From Collinsella sp. (GTDB lineage: Bacteria; Actinomycetota; Coriobacteriia; Coriobacteriales; Coriobacteriaceae): a DNA stretch of 16,111 nt. Numbering within the stretch: the stretch's first letter is position 1; each line of letters begins with the position of its first letter. A model generated the notes under the pieces. It made no database searches, was not told the origin of the DNA, and saw nothing but the letters and a program-made list of their open reading frames with translations. The stretch covers positions 1 to 16,111 of the forward strand of contig JAGZWV010000043.1 in the NCBI GenBank assembly GCA_018378775.1, in the 5' to 3' direction. Of the stretch, positions 1 to 7,700 are shown in pieces. The translations under genes and the position numbers were made by a program.

Positions 1-45
1 CTCCGTCGCCAGGAGGAAGAGCTCGACCTTCTCCCTGCTGTACAT
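1..45 (-). CDS. Probable transposase N-terminus (partial, runs off window)
   Basis: Fifteen codons are visible, starting at ATG 45 and reading MYSREKVELFLLATE to the edge of the window. A strong Shine-Dalgarno, GGAGG, lies five bases before the ATG. The short charged, helical start resembles the beginning of small IS3-type OrfA proteins, whose N-terminal helix-turn-helix binds the element ends. With so little sequence the function rests mainly on the IS-like end just upstream (72-92). It could instead be any unrelated small gene. Confidence 0.4.
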   Translation of the reverse strand, partial: MYSREKVELFLLATE

Positions 46-92
46 GCGAACCTCCAGTCCGGACCGCTTCACGGTCCAACTTTCTGTCCGCA
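1..92 (-). mobile_element. End of an IS3-like insertion sequence (partial)
   Basis: On the minus strand the segment begins TGCGGACAGAAAGTTGGACC at position 92. This resembles the terminal inverted repeats of IS3-family elements, which start with TG and often carry an AAAGTTGGAC block. A short perfect inverted repeat (GGACCG at 61-66 with CGGTCC at 72-77) follows, then a strong ribosome binding site and the first codons of an open frame that leaves the window. The rest of the element, its other end and any target-site duplication are outside the window. The assignment rests on the shape of the end and the start of the reading frame only, so the family is tentative. Confidence 0.45.
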
Positions 93-169
93 CCCCCCTT
101 CAAGCCCCCAAGCAGGAACTATTCCACCGCAACTTATGAGGACATCGAGCTGTTAGGCCGCTCTATCCC

Positions 170-1162
170 CTAGTAGTCCAGCTTCCACATGTAGCGGCGC
201 GTCATGTAGTCCTTGTGAGTAACGGCAGAGAGTGCACGCATATACACATTGTTGAGGATCGGGGCAAAGATCAGGTGGTTGAAGTACTCGCTCACGCTGT
301 CCTTGATGTCGTTGAGGCCGAGCTCCTTGGCGTCAAGCTGATAGACGCGCTCGCCACCGTACTGGTTGACGAAGCGGATGCCGCGCTCGTCGTTGCAGCG
401 GCTGCGGCCGACGCTGATGAGCTGGAACAGCGAGGTACGCTTGTCCAGGATCTCGAAGGGACCGTGGAAGAAGTCGCAGGTGTTGATGGTGCAGGAGTCA
501 ATCTGCAGCATCTCCTGCACGTTGCAGATGCTAAAGACGTAGGCGGCACCAAAGAGCGGACCCTGAGCCATGACGTTGATGCAGGGCTTGTCGGCGTTCT
601 GCTCGGCCCACTTGGCAGCAAGCGGACGGGTGTACTCGACGGCCTTGCGATAGATGGGGTCGACCAAGTCGAACGCGGCCATAGCGGTCTCGTACTCGGC
701 ATAGCCCTCGGTCTGCTGCGTAAGCTCCATGGCGATCATGGTCACGACGGCGGAGTTGGTGCGGCCCATGCAGGACTCGTCGACGGCCAAGCTGTCGTAC
801 TGGATCTTGTAGTCGCAGACCTCGGTGAGGCCGGACTCGTCAACATAGATGGCGATGGTGCTGGCGCCGTGGTCCTTGGCGACCTGGGCGGCGACGATGG
901 TCTCCTTGGTGCCGCGCATGGACACGACGACGGCCAGGGTGTTCTCGTTAACGTAGGCGGGGGTTGCGTGCACGAACTCGTTGCTGGTGTAGCTGGAGCT
1001 CACGACCTGCGTGGCCTCGTGCTCCATAAAGTACTGGGCAGGATAGTTGCCGCCGTTGGATCCGCCGGCGCCAATCCACACGACGCGCTTGATGCCGCCC
1101 TTGTCTGCCTTGTCAGCCAAAACCTGGGAGACGACATCCTTAACCTGTTCCTGAGTAGTCAT
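170..1162 (-). CDS. SIS-domain protein, fructosamine-6-phosphate deglycase (FrlB)-like
   Basis: A 330-residue cytosolic protein with two tandem SIS (sugar isomerase) folds, roughly residues 25-165 and 185-320. The first shows a nucleotide-fold-like glycine turn, IGAGGSNGG (30-38), and the phosphosugar loop SMRGTKETI (81-89), equivalent to the S-x-S-G-x-T-x-E-T motif of the family. Family members of this size act on phosphosugars linked to amines: FrlB cleaves fructoselysine-6-phosphate to glucose-6-phosphate and lysine, and relatives resemble the isomerase half of GlmS. There is no N-terminal glutaminase domain, so it is not GlmS. The start is supported by AGAAAGG ten bases upstream. It is divergent from a GntR/UTRA regulator, which fits sugar-amine catabolism, but no kinase or transporter partner is visible. 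An IS-like end lies 77 bp downstream. The exact substrate is not determined. Confidence 0.8.
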   Translation of the reverse strand: MTTQEQVKDVVSQVLADKADKGGIKRVVWIGAGGSNGGNYPAQYFMEHEATQVVSSSYTSNEFVHATPAYVNENTLAVVVSMRGTKETIVAAQVAKDHGASTIAIYVDESGLTEVCDYKIQYDSLAVDESCMGRTNSAVVTMIAMELTQQTEGYAEYETAMAAFDLVDPIYRKAVEYTRPLAAKWAEQNADKPCINVMAQGPLFGAAYVFSICNVQEMLQIDSCTINTCDFFHGPFEILDKRTSLFQLISVGRSRCNDERGIRFVNQYGGERVYQLDAKELGLNDIKDSVSEYFNHLIFAPILNNVYMRALSAVTHKDYMTRRYMWKLDY

Positions 1163-1266
1163 CGTGCATCAGCCTTTCTTCTCGTTTGATGCTCTCGATG
1201 GCATCCAAGTTACATACATGTTTTGGTTATGTCGACTAGTTGTATGCTATATTTGACTTAGAAATT

Positions 1267-1302
1267 CTGCTGGTAAGGTTTTCGACTTCTCGTTACCAGC
1301 AG
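1267..1302. promoter_or_regulatory. Perfect 10-bp inverted repeat (stem-loop or operator)
   Basis: CTGCTGGTAA (1267-1276) and TTACCAGCAG (1293-1302) are exact reverse complements separated by 16 bases. On the plus strand the second arm is followed by TTTTGTTGTTG, so in the GntR transcript it would resemble a weak intrinsic terminator or attenuator about 65 nt before the ATG. It could equally be a two-site protein operator. No reading frame explains it. Confidence 0.5.
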
Positions 1303-1311
1303 TTTTGTTGT

Positions 1312-1324
1312 TGTATTGAATACA
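1312..1324. promoter_or_regulatory. Candidate GntR/UTRA operator palindrome
   Basis: TGTATTGAATACA is a perfect 6-1-6 palindrome centred on 1318. Its GTAT...ATAC core matches the general GT-(N)-AC form of GntR-family operators, and similar half-sites occur at 1240-1247 and 1340-1347. The position, 44 bp before the regulator's ATG, would suit autorepression. The protein-site link is inferred. Confidence 0.4.
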
Positions 1325-1367
1325 TGCTTGATTAGACTCGCATACAAGTTAGATATAGGTTGATCAC

Positions 1368-2090
1368 ATGAACGCTTCGTCTAAAAAGAAACTGAGCCAA
1401 TACGAGCGCTTGGCGGGCATGTTGCGTGACCGCATCGCCGCCGGTATCTACGCACGCGGAGACAAGCTGCCGTCCGAGATGGAACTCATGGACGAATCGG
1501 GGCTGTCGCGCAGCACCGTGCGCCACGCCCTTAAGGTACTCGTTGATGAGGGCCTGGTGCGCACCGAGCGCGGGCGCGGCGCCTTTGTGGCCGACACGCC
1601 CGCGCTCCACGAAAACAACCTGGTGTTTTCGAGCTATACCAAGCAGGTCGAAGGCCAGGGCATGAAGCCCACCACGCGCACGGTGGACTCGGGCTTTACC
1701 AAGGCGGGCGGCAGCATAGCTAAGTTCTTTGATGCCGCCGTGGGCAGCAAGCTCGTCAAACTTGTCCGCCTGCGTTATCTGGACGATGCGCCGCTGTGCC
1801 TGGAGACCACCTACCTGCCGCCAAGCTTCGAGTCGCTCATCGACCGCGATATCAACGGTTCGCTCTACGCGACGCTGCGCCAAGAATTCCATCGCGCGCC
1901 AGCACAGGGGCACAAGACCTTTGAGGTGTGCTATGCCTCGCAAAACGAGGCGTTTTTGCTCAACGTCGAGCGCGGGCAGGCGCTGATCCTGATCACCGAC
2001 TACGTCTACGACACCGACGGCCGACCGCTCCATGTCTCTAAGCGCATCCAACGCACCGACCGCGCCAAATACACCGAGCCCATCGGCTAA
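1368..2090 (+). CDS. GntR-family transcriptional regulator with UTRA domain
   Basis: A 240-residue HutC-type regulator. Residues about 12-75 form the GntR winged helix: the stretch from YERLAGMLRDRI through GDKLPSEMELMDE to SRSTVRHALKVLVDEGLV and the wing RTERGRGAFVA is highly typical. Residues about 95-235 form the UTRA effector-binding domain, ending in the usual YVYDTDGRPLHVSKRIQRTDR. UTRA domains bind small sugars or amino-acid-like ligands, usually phosphorylated, and release DNA on binding. It is the only plus-strand gene in the window and is divergent from the SIS gene, so that gene and itself are the likely targets. A weak AGG lies eight bases before the ATG. A strong terminator follows six bases after the stop. 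Confidence 0.92.
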   Translation: MNASSKKKLSQYERLAGMLRDRIAAGIYARGDKLPSEMELMDESGLSRSTVRHALKVLVDEGLVRTERGRGAFVADTPALHENNLVFSSYTKQVEGQGMKPTTRTVDSGFTKAGGSIAKFFDAAVGSKLVKLVRLRYLDDAPLCLETTYLPPSFESLIDRDINGSLYATLRQEFHRAPAQGHKTFEVCYASQNEAFLLNVERGQALILITDYVYDTDGRPLHVSKRIQRTDRAKYTEPIG

Positions 2091-2096
2091 CCTGCC

Positions 2097-2137
2097 AAAA
2101 CCACCGCAAAGGGGACAGGCACCTTTGTGGTGGTTTT
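2097..2137. terminator. Bidirectional intrinsic terminator between convergent genes
   Basis: The arms 2097-2112 and 2122-2137 form a 16-bp stem with one G-U pair and a 9-base loop. The outer four pairs are A-T on each side, so each strand ends its stem in TTTT. It serves the GntR gene on the plus strand and the acetyltransferase gene on the minus strand, whose stop codon (2136-2138) overlaps the stem. The inner sequence, GGGGACAGGCACC, gives it the look of a dispersed intergenic repeat. Confidence 0.85.
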
Positions 2138-2717
2138 AGGCGAGGAGATCGGGGAACCAGGTTGGTTTGGGTTGGTTGGGCGTGCGCTCGGCCAGGACCA
2201 ACTCCATCCAGCACATGTCGTACCAGCGGCCGAACTTTTGGGCACAGCGATCGAAGGCGCCCACCAAGCGATATCCCATATGGGCATGGAAGTCCTGGCT
2301 ATTGTGCGTTAGATACTCGTCGTCCTTGTCGTGCGGCACGGCGATGAGCGCGCACATATTGGTGATGCCCATCGCGATCAGGCACTGCTTGAGCGCATCG
2401 TGCAGCTTGCGACCCAGCCCGCCGTGACGCACGTCGCGCGCCAGGTAGATCGACGTCTCGACCGACCAGTCGTATGCCTCGCGGCTGTTAAGCGGACTCA
2501 CGTAGGCATAGCCTACCGGACGCCCGTCCAACTCCATCACCAAATACGGATAGCGCTTGAGCGTACGCTCAATACGCCCGGCGAACTCCTCAACGCTCGG
2601 CACCTCGTATTCGCAGGTAATCGCCGTCTGGCGCACATACGGCTCATAGATGGCAAGCAACGCCGGCGCATCATCGGGCGTCGCCAGGCGAATCGTCGGC
2701 TCGGACATCTCGGTCAT
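2136..2717 (-). CDS. GNAT acetyltransferase, phosphinothricin/methionine-sulfoximine N-acetyltransferase-like
   Basis: A 193-residue acetyl-CoA-dependent N-acetyltransferase. The GNAT core is visible: the N-terminal IRLATPDDAPALLAIYEPYV (9-28), motif A with the acetyl-CoA loop RHGGLG (97-102), then HNSQDFHAHMGYRLVG (138-153) and KFGRWYD (161-167). The last two blocks are hallmarks of the PAT/MnaT subgroup, which acetylates phosphinothricin, methionine sulfoximine or related amino acids. The substrate here is unknown. A longer frame starts at a TTG at 2735, but ATG 2717 follows a purine-rich GGGGGAAGG and is preferred; a further ATG at 2708 lacks one. The C-terminal 15 residues are an uncommon extension rich in Pro and Trp. 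A terminator of the upstream lyase gene sits just ahead, so it may have its own promoter. Confidence 0.82.
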   Translation of the reverse strand: MTEMSEPTIRLATPDDAPALLAIYEPYVRQTAITCEYEVPSVEEFAGRIERTLKRYPYLVMELDGRPVGYAYVSPLNSREAYDWSVETSIYLARDVRHGGLGRKLHDALKQCLIAMGITNMCALIAVPHDKDDEYLTHNSQDFHAHMGYRLVGAFDRCAQKFGRWYDMCWMELVLAERTPNQPKPTWFPDLLA

Positions 2718-2733
2718 ACAACCCTTCCCCCTC

Positions 2734-2776
2734 AAAAACAGAGGCCGCCTTGCGCCAAACCCAGCGCAAGGCGGCC
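2734..2776 (-). terminator. Intrinsic terminator after the threonine aldolase gene
   Basis: Arms 2743-2755 and 2764-2776 form a perfect 13-bp GC-rich stem with an 8-base loop. On the minus strand the stem is followed by TCTGTTTTTG. It begins 18 bp after the lyase stop and ends right where the acetyltransferase ribosome binding site begins, so read-through could still feed that gene. Confidence 0.88.
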
Positions 2777-2794
2777 CCCCGTCATTACATCAGG

Positions 2795-3820
2795 CTACAG
2801 GACAGCCGCCAACGCGTCGATATCCTCCTGCGTCGTGGCCCAGCTGGTGCAAAAGCGCACCACCGTGTGGGTCTCGTCGTACTTTTCCCAGTACTCGATC
2901 GCCGCATGCTCGCGAATGCGCGCCATGTCCTCGTTGGGCAGAATCACGAACTGCTGGTTAGTCGGCGTCTCCAAGAAGAACCGGTAGCCGTGCTCGTGCA
3001 GCACGCGACGAAGCGCCTGCGCGGTTTCGATCGCCTGACGGCCAATCTCAAAATACAGGCCGTCGGTAAAGAGCGCCTCAAACTGCACGCCCGTCAGGCG
3101 GCCCTTGGCCAACAGCGCGCCGTGCTGCTTAATACGCGGAATGGGATGCGCCGGGGCGCGCATGCCGCAGAACACCACAGCCTCGCCGCAGAGCGCGCCG
3201 CACTTGGTGCCGCCGATGTAGAACACGTCGCACAGCTGCGCCAGCTCGGGCAGGGTAATGTCGCACTCATCGGCCGCCAGCGCATAGGCCAGGCGGGCGC
3301 CATCCACAAACAGCGGAATCTCGCGCTTCTGGCACACCGCGTGAATCGCCGCGAGCTCGGCCTTGGAGTACAGCGTGCCGTACTCAGTCGATAGGCTCAC
3401 GTACACGGCGCCCGGGAACACCGTGTGCTCGTAGCTCTCGTTTTCGTAGAACACCTGGATATAGTTCTCGAGATCCTCGGCGTGCATCTTGCCCTCGTAG
3501 CCGGGGATGGTGAGCACCTTGTGGCCGCCAAACTCGATGGCGCCCGCCTCGTGGCAGGCAACATGACCGGTCTCGGCGGCAACAACGCCCTGGTAGGGCG
3601 CGAGCAGCATATCAATCACCGTCGCGTTGGCCTGCGTGCCGCCCACCAGAAAAAACACGTCGGCATCGGGGGCCTGGCAGGCCTCGCGGATAAGTTGCTT
3701 GGCGCACTCGGTATGCGCATCGGTACCGTAGCCGGGCTGCGGCTCCATGTTGGTATCGACGAGCGCCTGCAGCACCGCCGGGTGTGCGCCGTGGGAATAA
3801 TCGTTGTTGAACGCGAGCAT
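2795..3820 (-). CDS. ltaE: Low-specificity L-threonine aldolase / beta-eliminating lyase family
   Basis: A 341-residue fold-type I PLP enzyme, close in length to E. coli LtaE (333). It would cleave L-threonine or L-allo-threonine to glycine and acetaldehyde in the cytosol. Visible features are the N-terminal NNDYSHGAHPAVL, the PLP phosphate loop GGTQAN (60-65), a histidine in ETGHVACHEAGA (H86) that stacks on the cofactor in the family, the aspartate binding the pyridine nitrogen in FVDGARLAYA (D173), and the Schiff-base lysine in YIGGTKCGA (K206). The start follows GAGAGGA five bases upstream. It lies 45 bp after the PAP2 gene on the same strand and may share its transcript; a strong terminator follows. 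Reaction specificity within this family is not readable from sequence. Confidence 0.87.
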   Translation of the reverse strand: MLAFNNDYSHGAHPAVLQALVDTNMEPQPGYGTDAHTECAKQLIREACQAPDADVFFLVGGTQANATVIDMLLAPYQGVVAAETGHVACHEAGAIEFGGHKVLTIPGYEGKMHAEDLENYIQVFYENESYEHTVFPGAVYVSLSTEYGTLYSKAELAAIHAVCQKREIPLFVDGARLAYALAADECDITLPELAQLCDVFYIGGTKCGALCGEAVVFCGMRAPAHPIPRIKQHGALLAKGRLTGVQFEALFTDGLYFEIGRQAIETAQALRRVLHEHGYRFFLETPTNQQFVILPNEDMARIREHAAIEYWEKYDETHTVVRFCTSWATTQEDIDALAAVL

Positions 3821-3865
3821 GGCAATCCTCTCTTACCGGGTATCGGCCAGATGATTCAAACGGGG

Positions 3866-4729
3866 CTATTGTACGCCGTGCGGATAGGCAATGTGCGCGG
3901 CAAGGCACTCAAGCGCCAGCACCAGGGCAAAGCCGCAGCTCACGTCACTCAAAAAGTGCGCCCCGATCACGATACGGCCAAAGGCGACGAGCGCCGCGAC
4001 CACAGCCGCCGTCCAAAAGACCACCCGCCGGCGCGAGGGCTTTTCCTTAAAGGCCACCGCGGGAAGTCCGGCGAGCATAAGACCGATCGCCGCATGCGCG
4101 GTGTGCCCGCTCGCGAACGACTTAAAGCCGTCCTTGATTACGCCGGCCGCAATATAACTCCACTTGTCGGGGTTGCCGATCACCCACCACGGCTGAAAAT
4201 TGAGCCCCGGTGTGACCTCGATCACGCGCATGCGCGGACGCGACCACAGCGGCTTGACGATCACGTTGAGGATAATGGCCTGAGCGACCCACACGGCAAG
4301 CACCATCAACGCCCAGCGCGTAAGCTCGTCGGGCTCAGTCGCGCGCGTGAGGCGATAGACGATAAGGTTGGCGGCGATCACCAGCGCAAACGTCAGTACC
4401 AACTGAACCGCGATGAGTTTGCCGCCAACCCGCAGGGACGAAACGATCTCGTAGCCGGCCAGGCCAACGTTGACGAGAATGCCGAGCACGGCGAGCCATT
4501 TGCTCCCCCTGGAGTCGGGACGCACCGCGCGTACGAGCATAACGCCCGCGACGCTCGCCGTCAGCTCGAACGGCAGCTCGCCGGCGGCCTCGATAAAGCG
4601 ACCGTACATGCTGCCGATATTGAACAGCGCGCTCGAGATCTGATAATCGAAGAAACTGCCCACGCCCAGACAAAGGCACAGGACAACCGCGATAATGGCG
4701 ACATCTTTCTTATAGATGTATCCGAACAT
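3866..4729 (-). CDS. PAP2-family membrane phosphatase
   Basis: A 287-residue integral membrane protein with hydrophobic spans at about 10-28, 53-68, 78-97, 106-126, 138-158, 212-226, 237-255 and 262-280. The three PAP2 phosphatase signatures lie in the second half: K159-x4-R164-P165-R166, then SGH (207-209) in FASGHTAHA, then GRIVIGAHFLSD with R252, H258 and D262. H209 and H258 would be the transfer and nucleophile-supporting histidines. Family members remove phosphate from lipid phosphates such as phosphatidate or undecaprenyl pyrophosphate at the membrane. Motif residues flanking the core deviate (Met for the last Pro of motif 1, Ala for Pro before SGH, Gly for Ser before R252). The start follows AAAGGA. 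It is 56 bp downstream of mfd with no terminator between, so co-transcription is possible. The substrate is unknown. Confidence 0.82.
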   Translation of the reverse strand: MFGYIYKKDVAIIAVVLCLCLGVGSFFDYQISSALFNIGSMYGRFIEAAGELPFELTASVAGVMLVRAVRPDSRGSKWLAVLGILVNVGLAGYEIVSSLRVGGKLIAVQLVLTFALVIAANLIVYRLTRATEPDELTRWALMVLAVWVAQAIILNVIVKPLWSRPRMRVIEVTPGLNFQPWWVIGNPDKWSYIAAGVIKDGFKSFASGHTAHAAIGLMLAGLPAVAFKEKPSRRRVVFWTAAVVAALVAFGRIVIGAHFLSDVSCGFALVLALECLAAHIAYPHGVQ

Positions 4730-4785
4730 GCTTTCCTTTCGATGAAGCCAGAATGCCCAAATGGGGTGTTTGCAGCGTCGACCCG

Positions 4786-7700
4786 TTAATCATCGTCGGA
4801 CGCACCCAGCTGCTGCAGCAGCATGAGTGCCGCGGCCACGGGACCGGTGCCGTCGTTGGCGTCGAGGCCACGACCCAGGCCGCTGCCCGCACCGGCGCCC
4901 GCCTTGTAGGGCACCGACAGTTTGCGGCTCTTGGGAAAGTTCACCGCGCCATAGCGGGTCTTAAGCTCAAAGGCCACCTTCTTGGGCACGTCGACGCCCA
5001 AAAACGTGATGCGACCGCCGCTGAGCGTGACGCTCTCGAGTCCCAGGCGCTCGCCGCGAATGCGGATGCGTGCGCGATTGAACAGGTTGAGTCCCGCCAA
5101 CGGCAGCTCGCCATGCGCGGCCTCGGTCTCTTCCTGCACCCCATCGATGCTCTCCAGGTCCTCGGCCGCTGCGAGCTTACGGTACACCAGCACGCGCTGA
5201 TCCACCGCCGGCAGGTACTCCTCGGACAAGAAGTAATCGGCCGGCAGGTTGATGCCCACGCTCGCCGCCTCCACGCCGGCGTCGTCATCGCCGCGCGCCT
5301 CGGCCACTGCCTGGCCCAGCATCTGCGTAAACAGGTCAAAGCCCACGCTCGACAGGTTGCCGTGCTGCTCGGCGCCCATAAGCGAGCCGGCACCACGGAT
5401 CTCCAGGTCGCGCATGGCGATGCGCATGCCGCTGCCCAGGTCCTGGAACTCGGAAAGCGCGGTCAGGCGCGCCGTTGCCTCCTCGGTGAGCGGCAGCTCG
5501 CCCGGGAACATAAAGTACGCATAGGCCTGCGTGGCAGAGCGACCCACACGGCCCTTGAGCTGGTAGAGCTGCGCCAGGCCAAGGCGCTGCGAGTCCTCGA
5601 TGATGAGCGTGTTGGCGGTCGCGTTATCGATGCCGCTCTCCACGATGGTCGTGGCGATGAGCACGTCGATCTTTTTGGTCGCGAACTCAATCATCACATC
5701 CTCGACCTCGCGCGGGCTCATCTTGCCGTGCGCCACACCCACGCGCGCCTCGGGCGCGGCCTCGTGCACGCGCGCCACGGCGTCGTCGATGGTCTTGACA
5801 CGGTTGGACACGTAGTACACCTGGCCACCGCGGCCCACTTCCAGACGAATCGCCGCGCTCACCACGTCGGGGTCGTACTCCCCCACGTGCACGATCACGG
5901 GACGGCGCCCGGTCGGCGGTGTGGTGATCAGGCTCATGTCGCGCACACCGCTCGTGGCCATCTGCATAGTTCGCGGAATAGGCGTTGCCGAAAGCGTGAG
6001 CACGTCGATTTGCTCGCGCAGGTTCTTGAGCTGCTCCTTGTGCTGCACACCAAAGCGCTGTTCCTCGTCGATGATCACCAGGCCCAGGTTCTTGGGGTTC
6101 ACATCGGCCGAAAGCAGACGATGCGTGCCGATAAGCACGTCGATCGTGCCCTCGGCAAACGCCTTGAGCGCGCGCTTTTGCTGCGCCGGGGTGCGGAAGC
6201 GGCTGAGCACCTCGACCTCCAGGCCAAACGGGGCAAAGCGCTCAAAGAATGTCTCGTAGTGCTGCTGGGCCAGAATGGTCGTGGGGCAGAGCACCATGAC
6301 CTGGCGGCCGGAGTCAACGCACTTGAACGCCGCGCGTAGAGCGACCTCAGTCTTGCCAAAGCCCACGTCGCCGCACAGCAGGCGGTCCATGGGCTTGGGC
6401 GCCTCCATGTCGGCCTTGATATCGGCGATGGCCTCCAGCTGGTCGCGCGTCTCGTCGTAGGGGAAACTCTCCTCCATCTCGATCTGCTCGGGCGTGTCGG
6501 GCGGGCAGGCGATACCGGCAATCGAAGATCGGCGCGTATACAGGTCGACCAGGTCAAACGCCAGCTTTTTGGCGTTCTTGCGCGCCTTGTTGGTGGCGCG
6601 CGTCCAGTCGGCGGTGTTGAGCCTGGTCAGGCGCGGCTTGTCGCCGTCGGGACCAACGTAGCGCGTAATGCGGTCGACCTGCTCCAGCGGCACGTAGAGC
6701 TTGTCGCCGTCGGCATATTCCAGCAAAAAGTAGTCGCGCTCCTTGCCGCCCACTTCCTGGCGCGCGATCTCGCTAAAGAGCGCAATGCCGTGAGTAGCGT
6801 GCACCACGTAGTCGCCCGGCTTAAACGGGAAGGTAATCTGCGTAATGTCCACCTTGCGGCGGCTGCGCGCGCGGTTGGCGTCCATGCGGGCGTTGAGGTC
6901 GGCGATCGAAAACACGGCCAGGTTGGCATCGGGCACCACCACGCCCTGCGGCAGGGCGGCATCGACAAAGGTCACGCGTCCGCGCGAGATGGTGGGCACG
7001 GCGGCACCGGCGGCGGCCTGGGCCGCGCCCGCCTCGAGCGAGCGGGCGTTGAGCGCGTCGGCCTTACGCTCGCGAATGGAAGCATGGGCCTCCTGGCGTG
7101 CGGTACGGTCGGCGGAATCCGCTGCTGCCACGCGCACGCGGTCGCCGATAGCGCCGGCATTTTCGGGCGCCGCGGTCAGCGATTCCTCAAAGGTAATGCC
7201 CTCATCGCCAAAGGTGAGCTCCATCGACTCGCGCGCGCCGCGGTCGGGAATGGCAAACACGCAGGCGTAGCGCTTGCCCACAACCTCCTGGATGCGCGTC
7301 ATAAAACGGTTATCCGAGCCTGCGATGGCAGGCTGCTCAATCTTGAGCTCGGCCGTCACCGCACCGCCGGCACGGATCAGGCTCACGTAGTTCAGGCGTT
7401 GCTGGGAACCAAAGTCGAGCTGCTGGGCACGCACGTACAGGCCGTCCAGACGGTCGACCCCCGCCTCGCCGGCACGTGCCTCGATATCCTCGTAGGCGCG
7501 CAGGCAGTCATCGAACAGCGAGCGCGGCTCGGACAGCACCACGAGCGCCTTGCCGCTCACATGCGACAGCGGACTCACGGTCTGGCCGTACATCACCGGC
7601 AAAAAGCGATCGAGCTCGGGCGTGACGATGCGCGCATCCACCATCTCGAGCAGCGCCGCCAACTTGCTGTCGTCCTGGCTGGCGCGATAGAGCGCCACAT

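Larger units (their letters stand above)
1163..1367. promoter_or_regulatory. Divergent promoter/operator region between SIS gene and GntR gene
   Basis: This 205-bp gap separates two divergently transcribed genes and is clearly more AT-rich than both. It must hold both promoters. I could not pick convincing -35/-10 pairs; TATAGC around 1245-1250 on the minus strand is a weak candidate for the SIS gene. The 8-mer TTGTATGC at 1240-1247 recurs inverted as GCATACAA at 1340-1347, and a related palindrome lies at 1312-1324. These TGTAT/ATACA-type sites are of the kind bound by GntR/HutC regulators, so autoregulation with control of the SIS gene is likely by inference. Confidence 0.55.

Noticed and set aside
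215..1189. Plus-strand open frame opposite the SIS gene
   Set aside because: Shadow of the SIS gene; Val/Gly/Asp/His-rich with no motif.
3425..4789. Plus-strand open frame (454 codons) opposite the lyase and PAP2 genes
   Set aside because: It spans two well-supported minus-strand genes and their gap, with no recognisable domain or ribosome binding site.
4753..6339. Long plus-strand open frame (528 codons) opposite mfd
   Set aside because: It is a shadow of the high-GC mfd gene: Ala/Arg/His/Leu-rich with no motif, while the opposite strand carries every Mfd domain.
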